NCBI RefSeq assembly: GCF_004135385.1
Contig: NZ_CP035493.1
Location: forward strand, 558,001 to 622,000
Origin: Xylanimonas protaetiae
GTDB taxonomy: Bacteria > Actinomycetota > Actinomycetes > Actinomycetales > Cellulomonadaceae
DNA: 64,000 bases
Reading direction: 5' to 3'
Part shown: positions 28,892 to 37,788 of the stretch, piece by piece
Layout of the letters: each line of letters opens with the position of its first letter
Position numbering within the stretch: position 1 is the stretch's first letter
Made by a program: the position numbers and the translations under genes
Notes under the pieces: model-generated
Database searches by the model: none
The model's input: the letters and a program-made list of their open reading frames with translations, nothing else
Told to the model about the DNA's origin: nothing

Positions 28892-30238
28892 TCAGTCCGG
28901 CGCGATCACCACGTGGAGCAGCCGGTCGTCGCCGTCGCGGGGTCTCCCGCGCCCGTCGGTGTTGTTCGTCAGCACCCACAGCGACCCGTCGGGGGCGGCG
29001 ACGACGTCGCGCAGCCGCCCCTCGCCGTCGACCACCACCTGCGGCACCCCAACGGCAACACCCCCGCCCGCACCCGGTCCGAGCGGCACCCGCCACAACC
29101 GCTCCCCGCGCAGCGACGCGAGGTAGGCGGCCGCACCCACCCCAGGCTGATCGTCGGTTCGGGGACTGATCGTCGGTTCGGATCGACGATCCGACCCCGA
29201 ACCGACGATCGGTCCGCCCGCGATCGCGAGGCCCGACGGCGATGCGTCGCGCGTGCGCCACGTTGCCAGCGGGCGGGCGAAGCCGTCCGCGACGGCAGGG
29301 CCGCCGACCGGGCCCGGGGCGGACTCCGGGCCGGCACCTTCGACCTCGGGCCAGCCGTAGTTCGCGCCCGGCCGGATCTCGTTGAGCTCGTCCCACGTGT
29401 CCTGCCCGAACTCGCTCGCGAGCATCCGGCCGTCCGCGTCCCACGCGATGCCCTGGACGTTGCGGTGCCCCAGGCTCCACACGGGCGACCCCGGGTCCGG
29501 GTTGCCCGGCGCGGGGTCGCCGTCGGGCGTGATGCGCAGGATCTTGCCGCCGAGCGACGCCGGGTCCTGCGCGGCCGGCCGGTCGCCGGCGTCGCCCGTG
29601 GTGACGTAGAGGTAGCCGTCCGGCCCGAGCTTGAGGCGGCCGCCGTCGTGGTTGCCGGCCTTCGGGATGCCGTCGAGCACCGTGGTGAGCCCGCCGAGCT
29701 CGGGTTCGCCTCCGAGCGTCAGGCTCCCGCGCACGACGGCGTTGGCGTCCGCGCCCGTGCGGTAGAGGAACACGGTGACGGCTCCCTCTCCGGCCGACGC
29801 GTCGACGGCCGCACCGAGCAGGCCGGCCTCTCCGCCGGGCCGCGTCTCCCGCGCGAGCTGGTCCGCGCCGTCGCCGCGCACCCGCACGACGTCCCCGTCG
29901 TCGGGGTCGACGACGACGACGCGGGCCTCGTCGCGCAGCGTGACGAGGAGGCGCCCGTCGGGCAGCGGGGCGAGGGCCCACGGCGCAGGCAGACCGGTGG
30001 CGACCGTCGTGACCTCGGCCGTGACCGGCGCGGAGGAGCCGAGCACGGGGCGGTCGGCGTCGGCGGTCGTCCCAGGGCTGCCGCTGACCTGCGCGGACGC
30101 CTCCGGGGCCGGCGGCGCGGGGACGCCCGCGTCGCACCCCGCGGCCACCGCGGCGACGAGCACGGCGAGCCCCGCCGCGACCGCCGTCGGCCGCGAGCGC
30201 CCCGGCCGTCGCCGCCGTCCTCCGCCTGCGGGCCTCAT
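28892..30238 (-). CDS. PQQ-dependent sugar dehydrogenase-like lipoprotein (GSDH family)
   Basis: 448 residues. Lipoprotein signal LAVLVAAVAAGC near residue 35, so anchored outside the membrane. It is a soluble glucose/sorbosone dehydrogenase-type six-blade propeller: WALAPLPDGRLLVTLRDE, NHDGGRLKLGPDGYLYVTTGD (active-site region), SLGHRNVQGIAWD and EFGQDTWDELNEIRPGANYGWP are family blocks. An extra stretch between IAGGP and AAYLASLRGERLW is encoded by the palindromic element at 29148-29210 and looks like an in-frame insertion. ATG 30238 follows a CACGAT hexamer by 6 nt. Whether PQQ is bound is unknown; no PQQ synthesis genes are in the window. Confidence 0.85.
   Translation of the reverse strand: MRPAGGGRRRRPGRSRPTAVAAGLAVLVAAVAAGCDAGVPAPPAPEASAQVSGSPGTTADADRPVLGSSAPVTAEVTTVATGLPAPWALAPLPDGRLLVTLRDEARVVVVDPDDGDVVRVRGDGADQLARETRPGGEAGLLGAAVDASAGEGAVTVFLYRTGADANAVVRGSLTLGGEPELGGLTTVLDGIPKAGNHDGGRLKLGPDGYLYVTTGDAGDRPAAQDPASLGGKILRITPDGDPAPGNPDPGSPVWSLGHRNVQGIAWDADGRMLASEFGQDTWDELNEIRPGANYGWPEVEGAGPESAPGPVGGPAVADGFARPLATWRTRDASPSGLAIAGGPIVGSGSDRRSEPTISPRTDDQPGVGAAAYLASLRGERLWRVPLGPGAGGGVAVGVPQVVVDGEGRLRDVVAAPDGSLWVLTNNTDGRGRPRDGDDRLLHVVIAPD
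29148..29210. repeat. Nested palindromic element inside the sugar dehydrogenase gene
   Basis: A 16-bp perfect stem, GATCGTCGGTTCGGGG (29149-29164) with its complement at 29195-29210. Its loop carries a direct second copy of TGATCGTCGGTTCGG (29167-29181) and an inner palindrome TCGGATCG-A-CGATCCGA (29178-29194). The reading frame stays open through it. Confidence 0.9.
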
Positions 30239-30342
30239 CGACCCATCGTGACCGGTCCGCCCTCCGGAGCGCATCCCAGGGCGACCTGCCCGCCAGGCGC
30301 CTACGCTGGCCAGAAGCGGAATCATCGGGTCGAGGAGGATCC

Positions 30343-30879
30343 ATGAACCCCAGAGTGCTGAGCTTCGTCGTCGCCGCCATCGCCTACGGCATCACGCTGA
30401 CGATCGCGGACATCGTCCTGTCCCGGATGCACGTGCCCTTCCTGACGGGACTCCTCGCGTGGGCCCTGTTCACGCTGTCGATCACACTGATCCGCCCCGT
30501 GCTGACCCGGACGCTCGGCAAGAGCGTCCACGGCTACACGTGGGTGATCGGCCTGGCGACGGTGCTGCTGTCCCTCATCGTCACGACGCTCCTGACCCCG
30601 ATGCGGATCTCGGGCTTCATGACGTGGGTGTGGGCGACGCTCATCGTGTGGGTCGGCACGATCGTCTACGACATGGTCGACGACCGGCTCGTCGCGGCCG
30701 CCCGGCCGATCGCCGACAAGGTGCAGGGCGAGATCGACGAGCGCCTCGACCGCGGCGGGCCGCGTGGCACCGGCACCGGCATCCCCGGCACGGGCATGCC
30801 CGGCGTCGGCGGCGCCCCGGGGATGCCGCCCACGGACCCGACCGGTTCCGGCCCGGGATACCCGCCGCCGTCGGCCTGA
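30343..30879 (+). CDS. Four-helix membrane protein (phage holin 4-like superfamily)
   Basis: 178 residues. Four hydrophobic segments at about 6-28, 34-52, 64-85 and 92-112, then an amphipathic stretch (MVDDRLVAAARPIADKVQGEIDERL) and a Gly/Pro-rich tail. The layout resembles the membrane proteins annotated as phage holin family IV in actinobacteria, which are chromosomal and not phage-linked. Strong GAGGAGG Shine-Dalgarno at 30332-30338; TACGCT at 30303-30308 could be its -10, giving a leader of about 28 nt. Function unknown. Followed by the nicotinamidase gene after about 50 bp. Confidence 0.75.
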   Translation: MNPRVLSFVVAAIAYGITLTIADIVLSRMHVPFLTGLLAWALFTLSITLIRPVLTRTLGKSVHGYTWVIGLATVLLSLIVTTLLTPMRISGFMTWVWATLIVWVGTIVYDMVDDRLVAAARPIADKVQGEIDERLDRGGPRGTGTGIPGTGMPGVGGAPGMPPTDPTGSGPGYPPPSA

Positions 30880-30927
30880 CCCGGCCGGCGGCTCTCCACC
30901 CGTGGCACGGGATGACAGGCTGGTGGC

Positions 30928-31503
30928 ATGACCTCCCGCCGCGCCCTCGTCGTCGTCGACGTCCAGCCCACCTTCTGCGAGGGCGGTGAGCTCGCCGTCG
31001 ACGGCGGCAACCGCGTCGCCGACGACGTCGCGGCGTACCTGCGCGCGCACCGCGACCGGTACGCCGTCGTCGTCACCACGCAGGACTGGCACGTCGACCC
31101 GGGCCCCCACTTCAGCGACCACCCGGACTTCGTCGACTCGTGGCCGCCGCACGGCGTCGCGGGCACGCCCCACGCCGAGCTGCACCCGGCGCTCGCCGGG
31201 CTGACGTTCGACGCGTCGATCAAGAAGGGCCAGTTCGACCCCGGCTACTCGGGCTTCGACGGCGTGGAGTCGTCGGGCCGCACGCTCGAGCAGCTCCTGC
31301 GCGACGAGGACGTCGACGCGGTGGACGTCGTCGGCCTGGTGCTGTCGCACTGCGTCAAGCACACGGCCCTCGACGCGGCCCGCCTGGGCTGGCCGACGAC
31401 GGTCCTGACAGACCTGACGATCCCGGTGTCGCCGGAGCAGGGCGCAGAGGCAGAGGCGACCCTGAAGGCCGCCGGTGTCACCCTCACCCCCAGCGAGGGG
31501 TGA
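30928..31503 (+). CDS. pncA: Nicotinamidase, isochorismatase-like cysteine hydrolase
   Basis: Hydrolyses nicotinamide to nicotinate for NAD salvage. 191 residues. Catalytic Asp in ALVVVDVQPTF, metal site DWHVDPGPHFSDH, Lys in SIKKGQFDPGYSGF and Cys in LVLSHCVKHTALDAARLG are all present and in order, matching PncA rather than other isochorismatases. ATG 30928 follows CAGGCT (30916-30921) by 6 nt, a leaderless pattern. A long perfect inverted repeat begins 5 bases after its stop. Confidence 0.92.
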   Translation: MTSRRALVVVDVQPTFCEGGELAVDGGNRVADDVAAYLRAHRDRYAVVVTTQDWHVDPGPHFSDHPDFVDSWPPHGVAGTPHAELHPALAGLTFDASIKKGQFDPGYSGFDGVESSGRTLEQLLRDEDVDAVDVVGLVLSHCVKHTALDAARLGWPTTVLTDLTIPVSPEQGAEAEATLKAAGVTLTPSEG

Positions 31504-31507
31504 CAGC

Positions 31508-31565
31508 CCGGCACTCTGTCGTCAGACCGTGCGCCCGGGGTGCCGGTCTGACGACAGAGTGCCGG
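31508..31565. terminator. 22-bp perfect inverted repeat between convergent pncA and rsmI
   Basis: Arms 31508-31529 and 31544-31565 are exact complements with a 14-nt loop containing GCGCCCGGGG. It sits 5 bp after the pncA stop and 28 bp after that of rsmI, so it could end both transcripts. Outer CCGGCA and inner GTGCGCCCGGG are shared with the palindrome at 42366-42423, so the two belong to one family. Confidence 0.8.
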
Positions 31566-31593
31566 CTTGACGAGCGATGGTGCCGGCTGAACG

Positions 31594-32523
31594 TCAGCGG
31601 GCCGCGAGGGCCGCGTTGTAGAGGTCGCGGCGGCTCGCGCCCGAGGCCTCCGCCACCGCGGCGGCCGCCTCCTTGAGGCGTTCGCCCGCGGCCACCCTTT
31701 CCAGGACCTCGCCCACCAGGTCCTCCAGCGACGGCGTCTCCGCGGCCGGGGCTCCCCCGACGACGACGCAGATCTCGCCGCGCAGGCCCGGGCCGCCGTC
31801 CGCCTCGCGGGCCTCGACCTCGGAGACCAGCGCGGACAGCGGGCCGCGCAGCACCTCCTCGTAGGTCTTCGTCAGCTCGCGGCACACGGCCGCCGGGCGG
31901 TCGGCCCCGAACACCGCGGACATCGCCGCGAGCGTCGCCGCGATGCGGTGCGGCGCCTCGAAGAACACCATCGTGCGCGGCTCCGCGGCGAGCGCCGCGA
32001 AGGTGCGCGACCGGTCGCCGGGCTTGCGGGGCGCGAACCCCTCGAACGTGAACCGGTCCGTGGGCAGCCCCGACAGCGCCAGCGCCGTCAGCACCGCCGA
32101 CGGCCCGGGCGCCGCCGTCACCCGCACGCCGCGCTCCACGGCCCGCGCGACCGCCCGGAACCCGGGGTCGGACACGGCGGGCATCCCGGCGTCCGTCACG
32201 ACGACGACGGTGCCGCCGCCGTCGACGACGTCGAGCAGCTCGTCGGCGCGGGCCGCCTCGTTGTGCTCGTAGAACGACACGACCCGGCCGCCCACGCGCA
32301 CGCCCAGCCGGTCGGCGAGCGCGTGCAGCCGCCGGGTGTCCTCCGCGGCGACGACGTCGGCCGTCGTCAGCAGGCGGCGCAGGCGCGCGGAGGCGTCCTC
32401 GGAGTTGCCGATCGGGGTCGCGGCGAGGACGAGCGAGCCGGCCTCGCGCGCCGGGACGCCGGAGACGCGGGCGTCCGCGGCGTCGTCTCCGGTCCCGGGC
32501 GCGTCATCCGGCGTGAGGCTCAT
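31594..32523 (-). CDS. rsmI: 16S rRNA (cytidine(1402)-2'-O)-methyltransferase
   Basis: SAM-dependent methylation of C1402 in the 30S decoding centre. 309 residues. Signature blocks: LVLAATPIGNSEDASAR, VVAAEDTRRLHAL, FYEHNEAAR, VVVTDAGMPAVSDPGFR, APGPSAVLTALALSGL, FEAPHRIAATL and RELTKTYEEV. The C-terminus ends in a small helical region. ATG 32523 lies 6 nt after GATCGT on the minus strand; the start is 34 bp from the divergent mannosyltransferase gene. The rsmI/pmt divergence also occurs in mycobacteria. Confidence 0.95.
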   Translation of the reverse strand: MSLTPDDAPGTGDDAADARVSGVPAREAGSLVLAATPIGNSEDASARLRRLLTTADVVAAEDTRRLHALADRLGVRVGGRVVSFYEHNEAARADELLDVVDGGGTVVVVTDAGMPAVSDPGFRAVARAVERGVRVTAAPGPSAVLTALALSGLPTDRFTFEGFAPRKPGDRSRTFAALAAEPRTMVFFEAPHRIAATLAAMSAVFGADRPAAVCRELTKTYEEVLRGPLSALVSEVEAREADGGPGLRGEICVVVGGAPAAETPSLEDLVGEVLERVAAGERLKEAAAAVAEASGASRRDLYNAALAAR

Positions 32524-32557
32524 GGCCCTACGATCCCACGCCCCCTACGATGCGACG

Positions 32558-34273
32558 GTGACCGACCCCCAGGACGCCCGCCCCGGCGAGCCGGCCCCGA
32601 CCACGTTCGAGTCGCCGCTGGTCGACGCGCCGCCGCCGGTGCGCGCGCGGCTGCTGACGGAGCAGCGGGCCGAGCGCGGGCTGTTCGAGCCCACGTCCGC
32701 GACCGCCGTCGTCGACGAGCCCACGCACGACCGCCTGCTGCGCGCCCTGCTGGGCCGCCAGCGGCTCGCGCTCGGCACGGGGCGGCGCGAGCGGCTGGTC
32801 GACTGGGTGGGCACGGTCCTGATCGTCGTCCTGGCCGCCGTGACCCGCCTGCAGAACCTGGGCCGCCCGGGCTCGCTCGTGTTCGACGAGACGTACTACG
32901 TCAAGGACGCGTTCACGCTGGGGCGCCTGGGCTTCGAGGCGCAGTGGCCCCCGGACCCGAACCCGGCGTTCGAGGCCGGGAACGTCGAGACGTACCTCCA
33001 CACGGCCGCCTACGTGGTCCACCCGCAGGTGGGCAAGTGGCTCATCTCGCTGGGCATGGACCTGGGCGGCGGGGCCACGTCCAGTGCCGCGTGGCGGCTC
33101 GCGAACGCCGTCGTCGGCATCCTCGCGGTGCTGCTGATCATCCGGATCGCGCGCCGCCTGTTCGCGTCGACGCCGATGGGCCTGGTCGCGGGTCTGCTGT
33201 TCGCCGTCGACGGCGCGGCGATCGTGCACTCACGCGTCGCGCTGCTCGACCAGTACGTCATGTTCTTCGCGCTCGTGGCGTTCGGCTGCCTGGTCATGGA
33301 CCGCGAGTGGGCGCGACGGCGGCTGGCCGGACGGGTGGCGTCGATCCTCGGCGCGGGCGGGAGCGTCGACCGGTACGGGCCGCGGCTGGGGTTCCGCTGG
33401 TGGCGCCTGGCCGCGGGCGTGTCGCTCGGCCTGGCCTGCGGCTCCAAGTGGTCGGGGCTGTACTTCGTCGCCGCCTTCGGGCTCCTCACGGTGCTGTGGG
33501 ACCTGTCGGCGCGCCGCCGGGCCGGCATCGGCCGCTGGTGGGAGGACGCGCTCGTCGTCGACGGGCTGCCCGCGTTCCTGCAGATCGTGCCGACGGCCGT
33601 GCTGGTCTACGTGGCGACGTGGTGGTCGTGGTTCGCGACGCCCGGCGCCTGGGGCCGCCAGTGGGCCGCGCAGAACCCGGGCCAGGGCGTCACCTGGCTG
33701 CCCGAGGCCCTGCGCTCGTTCGTGCAGTACCACGTGCAGATGTGGAACTTCCACACAGGCCTGACGACGGAGCACAGCTACCGGTCGAACCCGATCGGCT
33801 GGATCATCCAGTGGCGCCCCACCTCGTTCTACTGGAACCCGCAGGGCGAGACGACGCAGGCCATCACGTCGCTCGGCAACCCGCTGCTGTGGTGGCTCGC
33901 GGCGCTCGCGATCGTCGCCGTCGTCGTCTTCGGCGTCACGCGCCGCGACTGGCGCGCGTTGGCGGTGCTCTCCGGGACCATCGCGGGCTGGCTGCCGTGG
34001 GTCGTCACGTACGACAGCACGCAGCGCACCGTGTTCACCTTCTACACGATCGCGTTCGCCCCGTGGGTGGTGCTCACGCTCGTGTACGTGGGCGTCATCG
34101 GGCTGGAGCACACCGAGAACAGGCCCGCGGCGCGCCGCAAGGTGGTGTGGGCCATCGCCGCCGTCGTCGCGGCGATCCTGGCCGTGTCCGCGATCTTCTA
34201 CCCGCTGTGGACGGCCCAGCCCGTGCCGTTCCAGTTCTGGCGCCACGTCATGGTGCTGCGCAACTGGATCTAG
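32558..34273 (+). CDS. Protein O-mannosyltransferase (dolichyl-phosphate-mannose-protein mannosyltransferase, GT39)
   Basis: Transfers mannose from a polyprenyl carrier to Ser/Thr of secreted proteins. 571 residues with about 10-11 membrane helices. The first external loop has the catalytic acidic pair in LVFDETYYVKDAF. Family blocks HPQVGKWLISLGMDLGG, LFAVDGAAIVHSRVALLDQY and GLACGSKWSGLYF follow, then the C-terminal domain with NPIGWIIQWRPTSFYW. Matches actinobacterial Pmt (Rv1002c type). GTG 32558 lies 6 nt after TACGAT (32546-32551). The long cytoplasmic N-terminus of about 80 residues is Pro/Ala-rich. Probable glycoprotein acceptors include the secreted proteins encoded in this window, by inference only. 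Confidence 0.94.
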   Translation: MTDPQDARPGEPAPTTFESPLVDAPPPVRARLLTEQRAERGLFEPTSATAVVDEPTHDRLLRALLGRQRLALGTGRRERLVDWVGTVLIVVLAAVTRLQNLGRPGSLVFDETYYVKDAFTLGRLGFEAQWPPDPNPAFEAGNVETYLHTAAYVVHPQVGKWLISLGMDLGGGATSSAAWRLANAVVGILAVLLIIRIARRLFASTPMGLVAGLLFAVDGAAIVHSRVALLDQYVMFFALVAFGCLVMDREWARRRLAGRVASILGAGGSVDRYGPRLGFRWWRLAAGVSLGLACGSKWSGLYFVAAFGLLTVLWDLSARRRAGIGRWWEDALVVDGLPAFLQIVPTAVLVYVATWWSWFATPGAWGRQWAAQNPGQGVTWLPEALRSFVQYHVQMWNFHTGLTTEHSYRSNPIGWIIQWRPTSFYWNPQGETTQAITSLGNPLLWWLAALAIVAVVVFGVTRRDWRALAVLSGTIAGWLPWVVTYDSTQRTVFTFYTIAFAPWVVLTLVYVGVIGLEHTENRPAARRKVVWAIAAVVAAILAVSAIFYPLWTAQPVPFQFWRHVMVLRNWI

Positions 34274-34350
34274 GTCGCAGACGCATGCTGGCGTCCGTGG
34301 CCGCCATGGACGAGAAGTCCACGTCAGGACCCCGAACCGGAGAGGAACGG

Positions 34351-34755
34351 ATGATCCGCCAGAGCATCGAGCTGTGGGTCGAGAACGCCGGCAGGGTCCT
34401 TCTGCTTCGCGTCGCCGCAGGACGCGATCACCCGGCCTTCTGGCAACCCGTCACGGGTGGCGTCGAGGGAGAGGAAGACGTTCGCGAAGCCGCCGTGCGC
34501 GAGCTGCGAGAGGAGACCGGGCTCATCGCTTCCTCCTCGGACCTCGATCTCGTCGCTCGGGACATCCTCGTGCCCATCAGCTCGGACCTGTCCGTGAACA
34601 AGGCCCTGTTCAGGCTGTGCACGGACGAGTCCGAGGTCACGGTCAACCCCGAAGAACACACCGACTTCAGGTGGGTCGACGCCGCAGAGGTCGAGGACAG
34701 GCTCTTCTGGGAGAGCAACCGCACGACCTGGGGCCTCGTCCGTCCGTCACCGTGA
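34351..34755 (+). CDS. Nudix hydrolase
   Basis: 134 residues. Nudix box GGVEGEEDVREAAVRELREETGL fits Gx5Ex7REUxEExGU. The protein resembles dihydroneopterin-triphosphate or general NTP pyrophosphatases. AGAGGA before ATG 34351 supports this start; an in-frame ATG at 34284 would add 22 unconserved residues. Codons are less GC-biased than those of all neighbours (AGG for Arg, CTT, GTT, GAA, GCA and CAA appear), which hints at recent acquisition. Substrate not predictable. Confidence 0.85.
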   Translation: MIRQSIELWVENAGRVLLLRVAAGRDHPAFWQPVTGGVEGEEDVREAAVRELREETGLIASSSDLDLVARDILVPISSDLSVNKALFRLCTDESEVTVNPEEHTDFRWVDAAEVEDRLFWESNRTTWGLVRPSP

Positions 34756-34789
34756 TGCGAACATCGCGTCGGTCGACACCCGCGAAGGC

Positions 34790-36265
34790 TCAGGCCCCCA
34801 CGGCGGGCGCCCAGGCGGCGTCCTTGCTGCGGTGCCAGGCCCAGCCCTCGGCGTCCCAGGTGCGGGCGTGCGCGACGACGCGCGTCCGGAACGACTGCCA
34901 GTCGCGCGACGACGCGGGCGTCCACGCCACCTCGGCGAGGGCGGGCACGCGCGGCAGCAGCATCGAGAAGACGTGGTCGACGGTCTCGATCGTCTCGGTC
35001 CACAGCGCGGCGGAGACGCCGGCGACGGCCTCGGCGGGCAGGCCGGGGATGGTCGCCGTCGGCTCCCACTCGTAGGAGTCGTGGAGGTCGACGTCGTGCC
35101 CGATCCAGTCCTGGCCGATCGGGTGGCCGGCCTCGGGCTTCTGGTCGACGTAGGCGTGCGACGCGGGTGACATGACGAACCTGGCGCCGGCTGCGGCGGC
35201 CTTGAAGAACGGTGCGGGATCCACGCGCGGGTCCCAGTACTGGAGGATCGCGCCCGCGACGTCCGCGGGCGCGGCCTCCTGCCAGGCGACGGGCGTCTTC
35301 CCGGCGGCGCGCACGGCGTCGAGCGCGAGGTCGACGAGCTGCACGTACTCGGGCTCGTCGAGCGTGTGGCACTCGTCGCCGCCCACGTGCACGTACCGCC
35401 CGAGCGTGGCGGCGGCGACGTCGCCGAGCACGTCGCGGACCCACGGCCCGGTGGCGGGGTTGTCGATCCACAGCCGCGAGAACCCCACCTCCATGCCGCC
35501 GTACGCGGGCGTGGGCACGCCGTCGGGCCGTAGCTCGCCGCACGCGTGCGTGGCGGCGTTGGTGTGCCCGGGCAGGTCGATCTCGGGCACGATCTCGACG
35601 AACCGGGCGGCGGCGTACTCCTGGAGGTCGCGGTACTCGTCCAGGGTGAGGTAGCCGCGCTCGCCGTCGGGCACGAGGCCGCCGGACTGCGTGCGTCCCG
35701 AGACGTCCGCGAGCGCCGGCCGGGACGGCACCTCGATACGCCAGCCCTGGTCGTCGGTGAGGTGCAGGTGCAGCACGCGCAGCTTGTACGCCCCGGCGAG
35801 GTCGACGACGCGGCGCAGCACCGCGGGCCCGAACCAGTGGCGTGCGACGTCGAATGTCAGCCCCCGCCACGCGAACCGCGGGGCGTCGCGCACGGCGACG
35901 ACGGGGGCGGTGCGCTCCGGGCCGACGAGCTGGCGCAGGGTGCGCAGGCCGTGCAGCAGGCCCACCTCGGCGGGGGCGGTGACCGTCACGCCGTCCGGGC
36001 GCACGTCGAGCGCGTAGGACTCGTCGTCGGCGCCGGGCTCCAGCACCAGCTCCACCACGGTGCCCGCGGGCGCCTTGCCGCGCTTCGCCAGCACCTGCGG
36101 GCCTGCGCCCGTCACCTCGACGCCGAGCGGCGCGAGCAGCTCGGTGGCCAGCGGCGTCCAGCGCAGCGGGTGGTCGCTGACCACGACGACGCGCGCGACG
36201 TCGAGCGTCCCCTCCCCCGGCTCCACGGTCGTCGGCCACGGGACCAGCGGGAACGCAGCAGTCAT
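34790..36265 (-). CDS. Beta-N-acetylhexosaminidase (GH20)
   Basis: Removes terminal GlcNAc/GalNAc from chitin oligosaccharides, peptidoglycan fragments or glycans. 491 residues: N-terminal alpha/beta GH20b domain (about 1-120), then the TIM barrel with WRGLTFDVARHWF, LHLHLTDDQGWRIE, PEIDLPGHTNAA, the catalytic pair in YVHVGGDECHT, and AILQYWDP. No signal peptide, so cytoplasmic, consistent with use of imported sugars. The ATG shares a base with the stop of the upstream lipoprotein gene (TGATG) and has AAGGA 6 bases before it. Confidence 0.94.
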   Translation of the reverse strand: MTAAFPLVPWPTTVEPGEGTLDVARVVVVSDHPLRWTPLATELLAPLGVEVTGAGPQVLAKRGKAPAGTVVELVLEPGADDESYALDVRPDGVTVTAPAEVGLLHGLRTLRQLVGPERTAPVVAVRDAPRFAWRGLTFDVARHWFGPAVLRRVVDLAGAYKLRVLHLHLTDDQGWRIEVPSRPALADVSGRTQSGGLVPDGERGYLTLDEYRDLQEYAAARFVEIVPEIDLPGHTNAATHACGELRPDGVPTPAYGGMEVGFSRLWIDNPATGPWVRDVLGDVAAATLGRYVHVGGDECHTLDEPEYVQLVDLALDAVRAAGKTPVAWQEAAPADVAGAILQYWDPRVDPAPFFKAAAAGARFVMSPASHAYVDQKPEAGHPIGQDWIGHDVDLHDSYEWEPTATIPGLPAEAVAGVSAALWTETIETVDHVFSMLLPRVPALAEVAWTPASSRDWQSFRTRVVAHARTWDAEGWAWHRSKDAAWAPAVGA

Positions 36266-37695
36266 CACAGTCCTTCCAGGACCCCGGAGTCGACGACCGC
36301 GACCTGCGGCCGGGCGGCGAGGGCGTCGCCGCCCTCGACGGCGGTGCCGAGCGAGTGCACGGCGAGCAGCACCTGCGGCAGGGCGTGGTCGGCCGTCAGC
36401 GCGGCCAGGTGGTCCACGACCTCTTGGAGCTCGGCGACCGTGACGGCCCCGCCGCGCTCGCGCCCGGCGCCCGAGCGGCGCTGCTCCGGGTGCACCAGGA
36501 CGCCGACGCCGCCCGTGCTCAGCAGCGGGTCGAGCGCCCGCACCTGGTCGAGCAGGGTGGCGCTGCCGCCCTCGAGCTCGAGCACGACGTAGAGGCCCTT
36601 GCGGCGGGCGGCCTCGACGAGCGGGGTGAGCGTCTCGACCGTCTCGGGGCGCAGGTACGTGCGGTCCGTGCCGGCCTCGCGCACGCGTGCCGAGGCCCGC
36701 AGCACGAGGGTCGGCAGCGTCGTCGAGGCGGCCGGGTCGGCGGGGGCCGAGGGCGGGTCGTCGTCGGTCGCGGCGAGCATCTGCTGGGGCGCGTCGCTCA
36801 CGCGGGCGGCGGTCGCGGCGAAGGTCGCGCCGGCCAGGCGCTGGGTGCCGTTCGGGAGCACCTGCCCGGTCTCGGCGGCGGCGACCTGCCACGCGAACGC
36901 GTCGGCGTCGGCGAAGCCCGGCCCGACGCCGACGACGGTGAGCGCCTGCGCGTCGTTGACGGTGCGGACGGACGCGGCCGTCGCGCCCAGGTCGCCGCCC
37001 GGGACGACCTCCGTCACGGCTCCGGCCGCCCGCAGCGTGGCGAGCGCGGCCTCCTGCCCGTCGGTGGGGTCGACGAGCGCGAGCACCTCGGTGAGCCGGG
37101 TCGCCGGCGTCGTCGGCAGGGTGTCGCCGAGCGCGTGGCGCAGGTCCTCCAGGGCCGCGTGCTCCATGACGGGCGCCCCGTCGGGTCCGTCGGTCACGGC
37201 CGCGTCGGGGTCGAGGTGCACGACCTTCAGGCCCGCGGCGTCGGCGGCGGCGGTCGCGGCCGACGGGGTGGCGTCGCCGTCGACGGGCAGCCGGTCGTCC
37301 TCGACGACGACGGCGCCGCGCGCGCCCAGCCGCTCCGCCTCGCTCTGCACGCTGCGGTCGGCGGGTCCGTCCGCCCACAGCACGGGGGCGTCGAGCGCGG
37401 TGGCGACGGCGGACAGCACGGGGGCCGCGGCCTCGTCGCCGAACGACGCCAGCACGACGACGGGCGCGCGCTCGAACACGAGCCGGCTCGCGTCGAGGGC
37501 GAGCTCCGCCGGGTCGGCCGCGGTCAGCGTCGTCGTGTGGTCCTGGAGCTGACGGACCTCGACGGCGGGCGCGCCCGACGGGGAGGCGGTGGGGACGTCG
37601 GGCTCCGGGGCGCAGCCCACGAGCCCGGCCGTCAGGGCGAGGGCGAGGGTGGCGACCACCGCGCGACGCACGAGTCGTACCTGACGGAGATCCAC
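36265..37695 (-). CDS. Lipoprotein with cell-wall-binding-2-like repeats
   Basis: About 476 residues. Signal VVATLALALTAGLVGC with a lipobox Cys near residue 29. The following part resembles CW_binding_2 repeats (PF04122): LVFERAPVVVLASFGDEAAAPVLSA, ALDAPVLWADG, AERLGARGAVVVEDD. The C-terminal half (from about 300) contains LPTLVLRASARVREAG and looks like a separate TIM-barrel-like domain; no catalytic motif recognised. The start is GTG 37695 (alternative ATG 37713). It overlaps the GH20 gene by one base, so the two are coupled, suggesting wall or amino-sugar metabolism. Confidence 0.7.
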   Translation of the reverse strand: MDLRQVRLVRRAVVATLALALTAGLVGCAPEPDVPTASPSGAPAVEVRQLQDHTTTLTAADPAELALDASRLVFERAPVVVLASFGDEAAAPVLSAVATALDAPVLWADGPADRSVQSEAERLGARGAVVVEDDRLPVDGDATPSAATAAADAAGLKVVHLDPDAAVTDGPDGAPVMEHAALEDLRHALGDTLPTTPATRLTEVLALVDPTDGQEAALATLRAAGAVTEVVPGGDLGATAASVRTVNDAQALTVVGVGPGFADADAFAWQVAAAETGQVLPNGTQRLAGATFAATAARVSDAPQQMLAATDDDPPSAPADPAASTTLPTLVLRASARVREAGTDRTYLRPETVETLTPLVEAARRKGLYVVLELEGGSATLLDQVRALDPLLSTGGVGVLVHPEQRRSGAGRERGGAVTVAELQEVVDHLAALTADHALPQVLLAVHSLGTAVEGGDALAARPQVAVVDSGVLEGL

Positions 37696-37788
37696 GTGCC
37701 CATCCTCACCCATCCGCGGAGGGCCTCGCCACGCCGTGCACGGATCGTCGCCGAACCGGGACCCACGAGGTTCGCCGACAGGCCGACC

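Noticed and set aside
30343-30879. Phage holin pointing to a prophage
   Set aside because: Only a distant four-helix resemblance; no other phage genes, and neighbours are housekeeping genes.
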